A DNA stretch of 64,000 nucleotides. It comes from VBAS01 sp963773465. GTDB taxonomy: Bacteria > Bacteroidota > Bacteroidia > Chitinophagales > Chitinophagaceae. The stretch lies in the NCBI GenBank assembly GCA_963773465.1, contig CAVZBF010000002.1, positions 1,240,001 through 1,304,000 of the forward strand, read 5' to 3'. The notes under the pieces are model-generated. The model was not told the origin of the DNA. It did no database searches and saw nothing but the letters and a program-made list of their open reading frames with translations. Position 1 is the first letter of the stretch; the number at the start of each line of letters is the position of its first letter. Below are positions 54,612 through 64,000 of the stretch, in pieces. A program made the position numbers and the translations under genes.

Positions 54612-56608
54612 ATGTCAATACTTATTCAATACCTGGTAAAATTATCCATCAGCCTGGGCATTGTCTGGCTGTTTTACCAATTTATATTGCGAAGACTGAC
54701 TTTTTATAATTCCAACCGTTGGTATCTTTTGGGCTATACCTTACTGTCTTTCTTTATCCCTTTTATAAATATTTCTTTTATTTTAAAAAATGGAAATGCT
54801 TCAGCAAATGAGCTGATACAATTTATTCCATCCGTTCATCAATACACAATTGCGCTGGAAGAAGCATCACATTGCCCGATACCAATCTGGTCAACGCAAT
54901 ACGATAAATGGGATTGGACAGCTTTTGCGCTAATGTGTGGCGCAGGGATATTGCTGCTTCCGTTTCTTTATAAGATACATCTCATTTATCCGCATACGTA
55001 ACAAATCAGAGCTGATCTCAGTGGATGGAATAAAAATTTACCAGGTAAACGAGGATATTATTCCTTTCTCATTCGGAAAATCTGTTTTTATCAACCGGAA
55101 CCAGCATTCTGAAGAGGAACTGAAGGAAATCATCAGGCATGAATTTGTACATGTAAGGCAGAACCATACAATTGATATTGTTTGGGCGGAACTGCTTTGC
55201 ATACTTAACTGGTATAATCCATTTGCATGGTTGTTGAAAAGATCCATCCGTCAGAATCTTGAGTTTATTGCCGATAATAAAGTCATCGAAAACGGGATCA
55301 ACAAAAAAGAATATCAATACCTGTTGCTGAAAGTTATCGGCAACAGTCAATTCAGTATAGCAACGCAATTCAATTTTTCTTCATTAAAAAAACGTATAGC
55401 CATGATGAACAAAACAAAAAGCGCAAAACGCCAACTGGGCAGGTTTTTATTCCTGTTCCCGGTTCTTGCAATCATTCTGCTTTCATTCAGAAAGTCATTT
55501 ACAGATGCTGCCGCGGTAAGCATGAATGCAAATTCAACAGTGCTCAGAGACACGATCCCCGATGTAAAAATTCTTAACAGCAAAGGATATTATATCGATA
55601 TCAAAGACGATAAGGGAAATTGCACCGTAGTGGTGAAGGATAAAGACAAAAAAGAAGTAAAGCGTCTTTTACTTACCGAATGGAATGCAAAAGACGATTA
55701 TTATGAAAATCTTTATGGTGAAATATTGTCTCCAACAACTGCAGTCGTTGAAGAAAGGATCAAAGCCAATAATCCAGCTATAACAGCAGTTACTGTCAAA
55801 GGCAATACCGCAACTGTTACCTTAAAAAACGGTAAAACGGAAGTATATACACTTTCATTAAAAGATCAGAAAAAGGCTTTTGAGGAAAGATGTGGCATAA
55901 GGGAAGTTGCGATTGCTCCAACTGAAACATTAACTGAAGTGAGGGTTACTACTGCTCAGGTAGCGCCAGTTGCCGTGGAAGAAAGAATTTCAACCACAGT
56001 TGCAGAACCTGTTGAAATATGCTGTGTCAACAATCGCCGATGATTTTGAAATAAACGACAACAAAGCCGTCATGAAATTAAGAAATGGCAAGACCGAAGA
56101 ATACAATCTTGCTGATCCAAAAGAAAAAGCAGCGTTTGAGAAAAAATTCGGAAAAGTGATCAAACCTTCCGTTTCAACAACAACAGGTGTTTATTCCGTT
56201 ATATCACCAGCTCAGGAATCGAGCCCTTCAGTATCAACAACCGTAACTCTCGTGCCAACTAAAGAGGTTGCCGTAATCGGTGAAGCGACTGAAATTTTTA
56301 CAGCGGACGATGCTAAAGCGATAACAATTGAACCAGACGTACTCCTTACCATTACTCAAAAAACTACAAAGGAGCAGCTTGAATTATACAAAGCATCTTT
56401 AAAGGCGAAAGGTTTCGAACTCACTTTTGATGAAGTCGAATATAAGAATGGCATATTGGTGAAGATCAGTGGTACAATAAAATCAAAAGATGGACAGGCC
56501 AATTTTGTGGGAGTGGATTTTAATAAGATCATTGTTTCCCAGGTTACAAAAGGAGAAAAAACTTATTTCAGAATAGATGAAGTGGTAAAAAAGAAAGGAG
56601 TTAGCTAA
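54612..56608 (+). CDS. M56-family (BlaR1/MecR1-type) signalling peptidase, frameshifted
   Basis: N-terminal membrane helices (ISLGIVWLFYQFILRRLTFY, WYLLGYTLLSFFIPFINISF), then after a frame change near 54950 the zinc site IIRHEFVHVRQNHTIDIVWA (HExxH) with EFIADNKVIENGINKKEYQY as the third-ligand region. A membrane helix follows (RFLFLFPVLAIILLSF). The extracytoplasmic C-terminal part has two copies of a small unit: VTLKNGKTEVYTLSLKDQKK and VMKLRNGKTEEYNLADPKEK, the second after a frame change near 55990. No penicillin-binding domain is present, so the signal sensed is not a beta-lactam by the classical route. Confidence 0.85.
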
Positions 56609-56748
56609 ATTCAAAAGAATTCACGTCGGGAGATTGTCTCATAAGTCATCAAGTAGCACAAAGGACCTTTAGGTCAAAAATGGTCCTTATTAAAGTTCTT
56701 TGACAACAACTGAATAGCAGATAAAGTAATTGGATTAAATTAGAAAGG

Positions 56749-56886
56749 AAAGTGGGTGAACTTTACTTAGGCATAGACTGAAGGTCTACTCTGTGTATTA
56801 GTCCCACTCTCCCTTCACTGTTGCTTAGGCCCATTTAGAATAGTAAGTCCTTAAAGACTAATTAAAGGTCTTAGGCTAGGCAACGA
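56749..56886 (+). ncRNA. Probable bridge RNA of the IS110 element
   Basis: Two stem-loops with internal loops upstream of the transposase. First: AGTGGG (56751-56756) pairs with CCCACT (56803-56808), apex TAGAC/GTCTA (56774-56788). Second: GTTGC (56820-56824) pairs with GCAAC (56880-56884), apex AAGAC/GTCTT (56854-56872). In the first loop CTCTGTGTATT (56789-56799) is complementary in 10 of 11 positions to AATACACAAAG at the right boundary (57929-57939). In the second, TTAGAATA (56835-56842) is identical to the right end of the element (57925-57932). These are the relationships expected of target- and donor-binding loops. Confidence 0.68.
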
Positions 56887-56910
56887 TTATTTGACCTTAA
56901 AACTAAAGTT

Positions 56911-57900
56911 ATGAAAGTTCTTCAAATCGTAGGTGCTGATCTCTCTAAAGATTCTATCGACCTTTTTCATCATGATTCAAACAATCATGTAAAGATCAAG
57001 AACTCGGCTTCAGGCTTTAAGGAGTTAGTTTATTGGCTTAGTAATTTGAAACTGGATAAAGCTTGTATATTCCTGGTGATGGAACATACAGGTCTTTACT
57101 CTTTCCAGTTGGAAAAATTTTTACACCAGCACCAGATCCAATTTGCCAAAGTATCAGCACTGGCGATTAAGCGATCACTGGGTTTGATCCGAGGTAAAAA
57201 TGACAAAATCGATGCCGAGCGAATTGCCAGATTTGGATTTGAAAAAAAGGATAAGCTTGTGGCTGAAAAGCCCGCCCATCCTGTGCTTCAACGTCTCCAA
57301 ATGCTGCACTCAACACGGGCACGACTAACCAAGTATCGCCAGTCTTTGGCCTGTGCACTCAAAGAGTATCGAATAGTGCTTTCATCAGCAGACCCCATCA
57401 TCAAAATCCAATTAACACTGGTCAAGGAGGTCGCACAGAGGATCAAAGTGCTCGATGATCAAATTAAACAATGCATTGACAAAGCAGATCAATCTGTGAA
57501 TCAGAACTTCAAACTGCTGACCAGTATTAAAGGAATTGGTGATGTAATTGCTACTGCAACTTTGGTAAAAACAAAAAATTTCATTGCCTTTAAAAATGCC
57601 AGGAAATTCTCTTGTTTTTGTGGATCTGCACCCTTTGATCACACTTCCGGAAAAAGTATTCGGAAAAAGACGCGGGTCAGCCAACTAGCTGATAAAACAA
57701 TGAAAACGCTGCTTACTATGGGAGCCCGAACTGCTATTCAACATGACAAAGAACTAAAAGCTTTTTATGAAAGACGACTGGCAATGGGAAAGTCGAAAAA
57801 CAGCACCATTAACATCGTCCGAAATAAATTAATCTTTAGAATGTTTGCCGTGATAAATCGTCAAACACCATTTATCGAACAATATTCTAAAGCTGCATAA
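56911..57900 (+). CDS. IS110-family transposase (bridge recombinase)
   Basis: 329 residues. N-terminal RuvC-like DEDD domain: VGADLSKDSIDLFHHDSNN (first Asp), FLVMEHTGLYSFQLEKFLHQ (Glu), KNDKIDAERIARFGFEKKDK (two Asp). A helical middle follows, then the Tnp_20 domain: LLTSIKGIGDVIATATLVKT, KFSCFCGSAPFDHTSGKSIR, KKTRVSQLADKTMKTLLTMG. Normal length and no disruption, so it is probably functional. It lies after a BlaI-M56 operon and before a palindrome. Confidence 0.95.
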   Translation: MKVLQIVGADLSKDSIDLFHHDSNNHVKIKNSASGFKELVYWLSNLKLDKACIFLVMEHTGLYSFQLEKFLHQHQIQFAKVSALAIKRSLGLIRGKNDKIDAERIARFGFEKKDKLVAEKPAHPVLQRLQMLHSTRARLTKYRQSLACALKEYRIVLSSADPIIKIQLTLVKEVAQRIKVLDDQIKQCIDKADQSVNQNFKLLTSIKGIGDVIATATLVKTKNFIAFKNARKFSCFCGSAPFDHTSGKSIRKKTRVSQLADKTMKTLLTMGARTAIQHDKELKAFYERRLAMGKSKNSTINIVRNKLIFRMFAVINRQTPFIEQYSKAA

Positions 57901-57956
57901 ATTAAATTTGGACAATTAAAAACCTTAGAATACACAAAGAATTTTGCATAACTCAT

Positions 57957-58085
57957 AGCCCACGGTTTAAACCGTGGGCTATGAGTTGAAGAGCTTCCAT
58001 TTATCCTCAGCACTTTGTGTTTTTCGTGTTTTCTTTGTGTTTGTTGTGGACCCGGCTTCATCAACTTTTGAGATGGCCTCTTCGT
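57957..58085. repeat. Single 24-bp palindrome plus right half of a CACAAAG element
   Basis: AGCCCACGGTTT and its reverse complement at 57957-57980 are identical to the palindromes at 46596-46847. It is followed by CTTCCATTTATCCTCAGC, then CTTTGTGTTTTTCGTGTTTT and TTCATCAACTTTTGAGATGG. The same order (palindrome, then right half) is found at 46824-46950. Confidence 0.82.
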
Positions 58086-58093
58086 TTGATAGT

Positions 58094-58315
58094 TTATAAA
58101 TAATACCAGGGATTTCTCTTCGCCGCCCAAATATACTTTCGCATATTTCTCCAGAAAGCCAGCACCATATAAATAATAACGGGCGAACCCATCGTAAGAA
58201 TAGATGTGTAGATAAAATACTGGCGGATCTTACTGGTTGAAATTCCCAGTCTTGCTCCTATTGCGGTGCAAACGCCAAAAGCATTCCATTCGATAAAGTT
58301 TTTAAATCGATTCAT
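58094..58315 (-). CDS. PspC-domain membrane protein
   Basis: 73 residues. AFGVCTAIGARLGISTSKIR is the PspC start (G-V-C/A-x-G-A/L-A-x-x-L-G), followed by one or two membrane helices (YFIYTSILTMGSPVIIYMVL). PspC proteins take part in the phage-shock membrane stress response. It has its own upstream promoter-like element. Confidence 0.88.
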   Translation of the reverse strand: MNRFKNFIEWNAFGVCTAIGARLGISTSKIRQYFIYTSILTMGSPVIIYMVLAFWRNMRKYIWAAKRNPWYYL

Positions 58316-58322
58316 TATACTG

Positions 58323-58354
58323 CAAAATTATTTTTTTCAGGCAAATCATCCAAA
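58323..58354 (-). promoter_or_regulatory. Bacteroidota-type promoter of the PspC gene
   Basis: On the minus strand TTTG (58351-58354) is followed after 20 nt by TAATTTTG (58323-58330), an exact TAnnTTTG match. The start codon is only about 8 bp downstream of the box, so the transcript would be nearly leaderless. Confidence 0.6.
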
Positions 58355-58399
58355 ACCGTAATATCAACATAGTTTGATTTCCGTAAATTCGCAACCCAT

Positions 58400-58490
58400 A
58401 GCATATTTCAGATTTCAGATTGCGGATTTCAGATATTCAAGCAGTTGGTCTTTCAATCTACAATCGAAAATCTTAAATCTTAAATCCTTC
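58400..58490. repeat. CAGATTTCAG / AAATCTTAAATC words before aconitase
   Basis: TTTCAGATTTCAGATTGCGG and ATTTCAGATATTC are followed by inverted words TCTACAATCGAAAATCTTAA and ATCTTAAATCC. Same design as the ribosomal spacers, directly ahead of the aconitase start. Confidence 0.65.
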
Positions 58491-58493
58491 ATC

Positions 58494-60767
58494 ATGGTAT
58501 TTGATCTTGATCTTATCAAAAAAATATATTCAGAACTTCCGGCTAAAGTTGCAGCAGCCCGTAAATTAGTTGGTAAACCCTTAACCCTTTCTGAAAAAAT
58601 ATTATATGCGCATTTATCTGGTTCCTTGCCGGCAACTCCCTACAACAGAGGTAAAGATTATGTTGACTTTGCCCCCGACCGGGTAGCCATGCAGGATGCC
58701 ACAGCGCAAATGGCTTTATTACAATTCATGACCTGCGGCCGTCATACAGTGGCTGTTCCTTCAACAGTTCATTGCGATCACCTGATCCAGGCAAAAGTTG
58801 GAGCAAAGCAAGATCTGCAATTAGCAATTGAAACCAATCGTGAAGTTTATGATTTTCTTGCTTCCATTTCTAATAAATATGGTATTGGTTTTTGGAAACC
58901 CGGCGCAGGTATCATTCACCAGGTAGTATTGGAAAATTATGCTTTCCCGGGCGGAATGATGATCGGTACAGACAGTCATACTCCAAATGCCGGCGGACTT
59001 GGGCATGATTGCTATTGGTGTTGGTGGTGCAGATGCAGTTGATGTAATGGCAGGATTGCCATGGGAATTAAAAATGCCAAAACTGATTGGTGTAAAACTA
59101 ACCGGTAAAATGAGTGGCTGGACATCTGCAAAAGATGTGATTCTATAGGTAGCTGGTCAATTAACTGTAAAAGGCGGACAGGTGCAATCGTAGAATATTT
59201 TGGTGAAGGTGCTGATAGCATGAGCGCAACAGGAAAAGGAACTATTTGTAATATGGGTGCAGAAATTGGCGCCACCTGTTCATTGTTTGCATATGATGAA
59301 AAAATGAGTGCTTATTTAAAAGCAACAGGCCGTGAAGAAGTGGCAGCTTTGGCTGATGGCAGTAAGAGAACATCTTCGTCCCGATGACAGAAGTATATGC
59401 GAATCCTAAAAAATATTATGACCAGGTACTTGAATTGGATCTTGATACACTTGAACCTCATGTCAATGGTCCTTTTACTCCTGATCTTGCTACGCCATTT
59501 CAAAAATGAAAGAAGCTGTAGAAAAAAATGGCTGGCCTGCAAAAATTGAAGTGGCATTGATCGGCAGTTGTACCAATTCTTCTTATGAAGATATCAGCCG
59601 CAGTGCTTCTATTGTAAAAGATGCAGTGAGCAAAGGAATAAAAACAGAATCTGAATTCACGATCACTCCCGGAAGCGAGCAGGTCAGATTTACCATAGAA
59701 AGAGATGGATTTATAAAAGAATTTGAAGATGAGGCGGCGTAGTGCTTGCCAATGCATGTGGCCCTTGCATTGGTCAATGGGCACAGGCATATCGATGATC
59801 CCAACAGGAAGAATACGATCATTACTTCTTTCAACAGAAATTTTGCAAAACGAAATGATGGACTTGCGCAAGTACACATGCTTTTGTTGCCTCACCTGAA
59901 ATTGTTACTGCATTGGCAATGGCAGGAACGATTGCTTTTAATCCACTAACTGATACATTGACCAATGATAAAGGTGAAGAAGTATTATTAAAAGAGCCAA
60001 CAGGATTTGAACTTCCTCCAAAAGGATTTGCTGTTGAAGATGCGGGTTACCAGGCGCCGGCAGCGGATGGCAGCAGTGTAGAAGTAAAAGTATCTCCCGA
60101 TTCAAAACGTTTACAATTATTGATCCGTTTCCATGCATGGGAAGGGATCGATCTGAAAGGATTAAAACTTTTGATCAAAGCAAAAGGAAAATGCACAACC
60201 GATCATATCAGCATGGCCGGACCATGGTTGAAATTCCGCGGTCATCTTGATAATATTTCATAACAACATGCTGATCGGCGCTATTAATTTTTTTAATGAT
60301 AAAACTGATTCGGTAAAAAATCAATTAACCGGTGAATATGGTCCTGTGCCAGCAACGCAAGAGCATACAAAGCCGTCGGTATCGGAAGTATTGTTGTAGG
60401 TGATGAGAATTATGGCGAAGGTTCATCAAGAGAACATGCGGCTATGGAGCCGCGTCATCTTGGTGTACGTGCAATTCTTGTAAAAGCTTTGCAAGAATAC
60501 ATGAAACCAATTTAAAAAAACAGGGAATGCTTGCACTCACATTTGCCAATAAAGAAGATTATGATAAAGTACAGGAAGATGATACCATTGATATTAATGG
60601 TCTTAACAACTTTTGCCCCGGGCATTCCATTAGTTGTTATACTGAATCATAAAGATGGAACCAGGGATGAGATTATTGTAAATCATACATACAATGAACA
60701 ACAGATCGAATGGTTTAAAGCCGGTGGTGCATTGAATGTAATAAGATCACAATTTGCGAGAGTATAA
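58494..60767 (+). pseudogene. acn: Aconitate hydratase, disrupted by many frameshifts
   Basis: Start at ATG 58494 (MVFDLDLIKKIYSELPAKVA). Aconitase segments can be followed through at least eight frame changes: HCDHLIQAKVGAKQDLQLAI, MIGTDSHTPNAGGLG, GAEIGATCSLFAYDEKMSAY, IGSCTNSSYEDISRSASIVK (first iron-sulfur cysteine), ANACGPCIGQW (two cysteines), GKCTTDHISMAGPWLKFRGH, NYGEGSSREHAAMEPRHLGV and the last FKAGGALNVIRSQFARV. One in-frame TAG near 59147 replaces a Lys codon. Converts citrate to isocitrate. It is either a degraded copy or sequencing-damaged; the protein pattern is undamaged in between, favouring errors. Confidence 0.9.
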
Positions 60768-60803
60768 TTCTGAAAAAAAGAAACCTGTTTTTGAAAATAG
60801 AAG

Positions 60804-60957
60804 GGTTGTCCCAAAAGTAATAAGTAACACAAAGAACACCAGGTACGCACAACGGACACAAAGGAAGTTTCTAATTATTATCAGCCCTTTGTGTTCTTAG
60901 TGTTTTCTTTGTGTACTTTGTGCTCCTGGCTTCTGGAACTTTTGAGATAGCTTCTTT
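60804..60957. repeat. Complete copy of the CACAAAG element
   Basis: Left end GGTTGTCCCAAAAGTAATAA then GTAACACAAAGAACACC, right end CTTTGTGTACTTTGTGCTCC then AACTTTTGAGATAGCTTC. Two internal arms, ACACAAAG and CTTTGTGT, pair with one another. It follows the aconitase gene in the 315-bp gap before the cellulase, in which no other gene is visible. Confidence 0.78.
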
Positions 60958-61081
60958 TTATTTCTGTTTAAGCGTTAAAAAGATTTTCGTAAAACTCCGA
61001 TAAGGTATATTTTTTGCTGGAGATGATAGGTTTTTCACATCACGTTTCTTAGCTTTAACTCCCTTAAAAAATTAGCCCCTT

Positions 61082-63993
61082 ATGAGAATCTCAAACTTTA
61101 CCTCAGCAATTCTATTTTTATTCTTCTCAACAACAATTTTACATGGCAGCGCCTCCGCAAACAACTTATCATATCAAAGTAGATCAGTTTGGTTACTTTC
61201 CTATTATCGAAAAAAGTTGCGGTGATCGCTGACCCGCAAGTTGGTTTTAATGCCGCTGAAACTTTTAATCCCGGGACCGGCGCCAATCAATACCAGGTCC
61301 GGCGTTGGGATAACGATGCCATTGTATTCACTGGCACATTACAACAGTGGAATGGTGGCGCAACGCATACCCAATCTGGTGACCGTGGCTGGTGGTTTGA
61401 TTTTTCTTCTGTAACAACTCCCGGTTCTTATTATGTTTTTGATGTCGTAAATAATGCCGGTTCATTTCGCTTCGAGATCGGCGATAATGTTTATGATGAA
61501 GTGTTGAAACACACAATGCGTACTTATTTTTATCAGCGTATAAATTTTGCAAAGCAATCTCCTTACACTGATTCGAAATGGGCAGATGGCGCATGGTTCG
61601 AAGGTCCTAACCAGGACCGCTTTGCAACAAGCCGTTTTGCAAAAGGGAATATGACAACAGCAAAAGATGTTCATGGCGGATGGATGGATGCAGGTGATCT
61701 GAATAAATACACAACATTTGCAAATAGTGCAGTCATTCAATTGGTCGAAGCTTATCGCATCAATCCAAACGTTTTTAAAGACAATTATAATATTCCTGAA
61801 TCAGGTAATGGTATTCCGGATATTCTTGATGAACTAAAATGGGAACTTGATTTTTTTAAACGAATGCAGGATGCCACCGGTACAAATGGTTTTTTGTTAA
61901 AAGTGGGAGTAGATAATTATAATGAAGTAACGCCACCCAGCACCGATACCCGTCCGCGTTATTATTTACCAGAATGTACTGCGGGCACAATATCAGGCGC
62001 TTCAATGTTTGCTGTTGCAGGAAATGTATATAAGAATGTTCCGGCACTTTCTGCTTATGGTCTTGATCTGATAACAAGGGCCGAAGCTGCATGGGCAAGA
62101 GCAAAGGTGACAACAAATAATTTTACAACATTTCAAACTGCCTGCGATGATGGCGACATAAAAAGTGGTGACGCTGATAACACAGCCGAACAACAACTTG
62201 ACAACTTATTTGTAGCTGCCGTTTATTTATATGAAGCGACCGGTAATGCAGAATACAAAACGTTTGCTGAAACAAAGTATACAACTACCAATCCCTATAA
62301 AATTAATTGGTGGGGGCCATACTGGATGCCCCAGCAATTAGCATTACTTAGATTAACATCCCTGCCTGGTATTTCTTCAACCGTTGTAAATAATATCCGC
62401 AATCAGAAAGCCAATATGAATTATCAATATTCATATCCCACATACAATGCCGGTACAGATCTATACCGTTCTCATATGGATGATGCAGCATACCATTGGG
62501 GACATAATCAGCCGCGTACAGGGGCAGGCCACATGAATCTTGATTTTATCACGTTTAATATTAATCCAGCAACGCATGCGCAATACAAAGAAGTAGCCGA
62601 ACAGTATTTGCATTGGATGCATGGCGTAAATCCAATGGGCATGGTAATGTTGAGCAATATGTATAGTTATGGAGCTGAAAAATGCGCCAATGAAATTTAT
62701 CATACGTGGTTTACTGATGGTTCTATTTGGGATAATTCTATAACATCACCCAATGGGCCAGCACCCGGTTATGTACCTGGCGGGCCCAACAAAAGTTACA
62801 GCGGATCGGTTGCGGGAATAACAACACAACCTCCTCAAAAAGCGTATAAAGATTGGAATACCGGCTTCCCGGAAAATTCATGGGAAATAACAGAACCTTC
62901 TATTTATTGCCAGGCCTCTTATGTAATGTTGCTGGCAAGATTAATGACTGGAACTTCAACACCGGGAGATACGGAAGCCCCCACTGCGCCAACAAACCTT
63001 ATAGCTTCTAACATTACTCAAAACAGTTTGACATTAACATGGACTGCTTCCACAGATAATGTTGCTGTTGTTGCTTACGAAGTTTACCAGGGTTCAACGC
63101 TGTTAAATGGAAATGTTGCGGCAACAAATTATAATGTTACCGGTTTAACCTGCAATACAACTTACAATTTCACAGTAAAAGCAAGAGATGCAGCCGGCAA
63201 TGTCTCCGCAAGCAGCAATACTGCATCTGCCACCACAGCTGGTTGCCCTGTAATCGTAACTAATCAAATATATGATGATGTAATTGGTGCAGACTGGAGT
63301 GATATATCAACAGGATCAGTCCGCAATTTCAACAATACATCTCCTGTACATGCGGGTGCAAAATCTGTTCGCGTAGATTACAGCAGCAATGGAACGCTTG
63401 CTTTCAATAAAGGAACTGCCGTTACTACTACTTCCACTACACAACTGCGTTTCTGGGTTTACAACACAAATAAAAACGGAATCAAAATATATACGCATAA
63501 TAGTGCCGGTGTAAAGAGTACCGAGATAATTTTAAAACCGGCAAGGAACAGATGGGTTGAAGTTATTGTAACGCAAAGTCAATTAGGCAATCCTTCATCT
63601 ATTCAAAAAGTAACGATACAGAATAATGCGACTTCTGCTACTACAATGTATTTTGATGATATAAAATTGTCGAATGTCGTTGTATCGGGTCCTGGTTCCA
63701 GGAGTTCAACGTCGGCGATACAAAATGAAGTTGATGCAGTTTGGAAAAACTGGAGAGTATTTCCAAACCCTGTAAATGACCAACTGAATATTGAATTCAA
63801 TGCTGAGCAAACGGGAACCGCTGTTGCGGAATTATTCGATTATACCGGCAGGACCGTTTACAAAAAAACATTTACAATAAATGCGGGTTATAATCAAAGA
63901 CAGATCAAACTACCAGCGCTTTCTTCGGGTGTCTATTATTTACGAGTGAACAGTAATAAACTAATAAAAACAGAACCGATACTGATCCGTTAA
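61082..63993 (+). CDS. GH9 endoglucanase (cellulase) with T9SS sorting domain, frameshifted near the start
   Basis: ATG 61082 gives a signal peptide (MRISNFTSAILFLFFSTTIL). Two frame changes near 61145-61210 lead into an N-terminal Ig-like domain (TYHIKVDQFGYFPI, VADPQVGFNAAETFNPGTG) and then the GH9 barrel: GGWMDAGDLNKYTTFANSAV (the DAGD catalytic pair), PRTGAGHMNLDFITFN, NPMGMVMLSNMYSYGAEKC and, at the end of the domain, NSWEITEPSIYCQASYVML (acid Glu). Then a fibronectin type III domain (about 62990-63240), a CBM-like beta-sandwich (about 63250-63690) and a C-terminal type A sorting domain, WRVFPNPVNDQLNIEFN ending SSGVYYLRVNSNKLIKTEPI. Secreted by type IX secretion. Confidence 0.92.
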
Positions 63994-64000
63994 ATTTTAA

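Larger units (their letters stand above)
56657..57939 (+). mobile_element. IS110-family insertion element
   Basis: About 1.28 kb holding a noncoding left part with structured RNA and one transposase gene. The boundaries are inferred: CACAAAG occurs at 56657-56663 and 57933-57939, and the sequences outside look like the two halves of the dispersed CACAAAG element (left GAGATTGTCTCATAAGT at 56630, right ACTTTTGAGATGGCCTC ending 58082). IS110 elements move by a DEDD/serine mechanism guided by a bridge RNA and leave no classical inverted repeats, as is seen here. Confidence 0.72.

Noticed and set aside
1..64000. tRNA or rRNA genes
   Set aside because: No cloverleaf with a TTCRA-type T-loop and CCA-adjacent stem or any 16S/23S motif was noticed by eye; a covariance-model scan would be decisive.

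Overview
The window is chromosomal DNA from a member of the Bacteroidota, most like the Chitinophagaceae/Sphingobacteriia side of the phylum. The signs are a type IX secretion (T9SS) sorting domain on a GH9 cellulase, a hybrid-type propeller sensor kinase, TAnnTTTG-type promoters, an M28 peptidase with a TfR-like tail, a BlaI/M56 pair and AT-rich DNA. No tRNA, rRNA or CRISPR array was found.

Layout. Positions 1-9900 hold peptidases (M1 fragment, M28), a GNAT/FemAB-like protein, a LysM protein, an RsmF-type methyltransferase and small hypotheticals. 9900-16900 holds folA-thyA, a membrane-anchored coiled-coil protein, a lipoprotein, proline dehydrogenase, a hotdog thioesterase and a PlsC acyltransferase. 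17000-23600 holds a SIMPL protein, ribosomal protein S1, a BaiN/HI0933-type flavoprotein, a second acyltransferase, a small lipoprotein and a GNAT. 23561-37447 is a minus-strand S10-spc ribosomal protein cluster, rpsJ to rplO plus secY and map, read from a visible Bacteroidota promoter at 37417-37447. infA, rpmJ and the alpha-operon genes do not follow map. 37480-43652 holds an outer-membrane barrel, a hemerythrin-like protein, a LuxR-type response regulator, its propeller histidine kinase and a cupin. 43900-52750 holds two c-type cytochrome lipoproteins, a DEAD-box helicase, a right-handed beta-helix protein, a YbhN-type flippase and an ArnT/PMT-type glycosyltransferase. 52789-56608 is a BlaI-DoxX-WD40-M56 operon with two dyad operators. 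56657-57939 is an IS110-family element with a probable bridge RNA. The end holds PspC, a heavily broken aconitase and a T9SS-exported GH9 cellulase.

The most unusual property is repetitive DNA. Nearly every spacer longer than about 60 bp in the ribosomal operon is filled with a short 'word' repeated a few times and then repeated in reverse complement, so each can fold as an RNA hairpin. Different spacers use different words, and the same words recur elsewhere, including in frame inside rsmF, thyA and the flavoprotein gene. There are also perfect palindromes in tandem or dispersed copies, 42-, 76- and 88-bp tandem repeats, and a dispersed element of about 150 bp.

Many conserved and normally essential genes (rpsA, secY, aconitase) are interrupted by single-base frameshifts while their protein sequence continues normally in the next frame. 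This looks like uncorrected indels in the assembly rather than decay, so interrupted genes are annotated over their whole inferred extent. All functions are assigned by reading the sequence; no database search was run.
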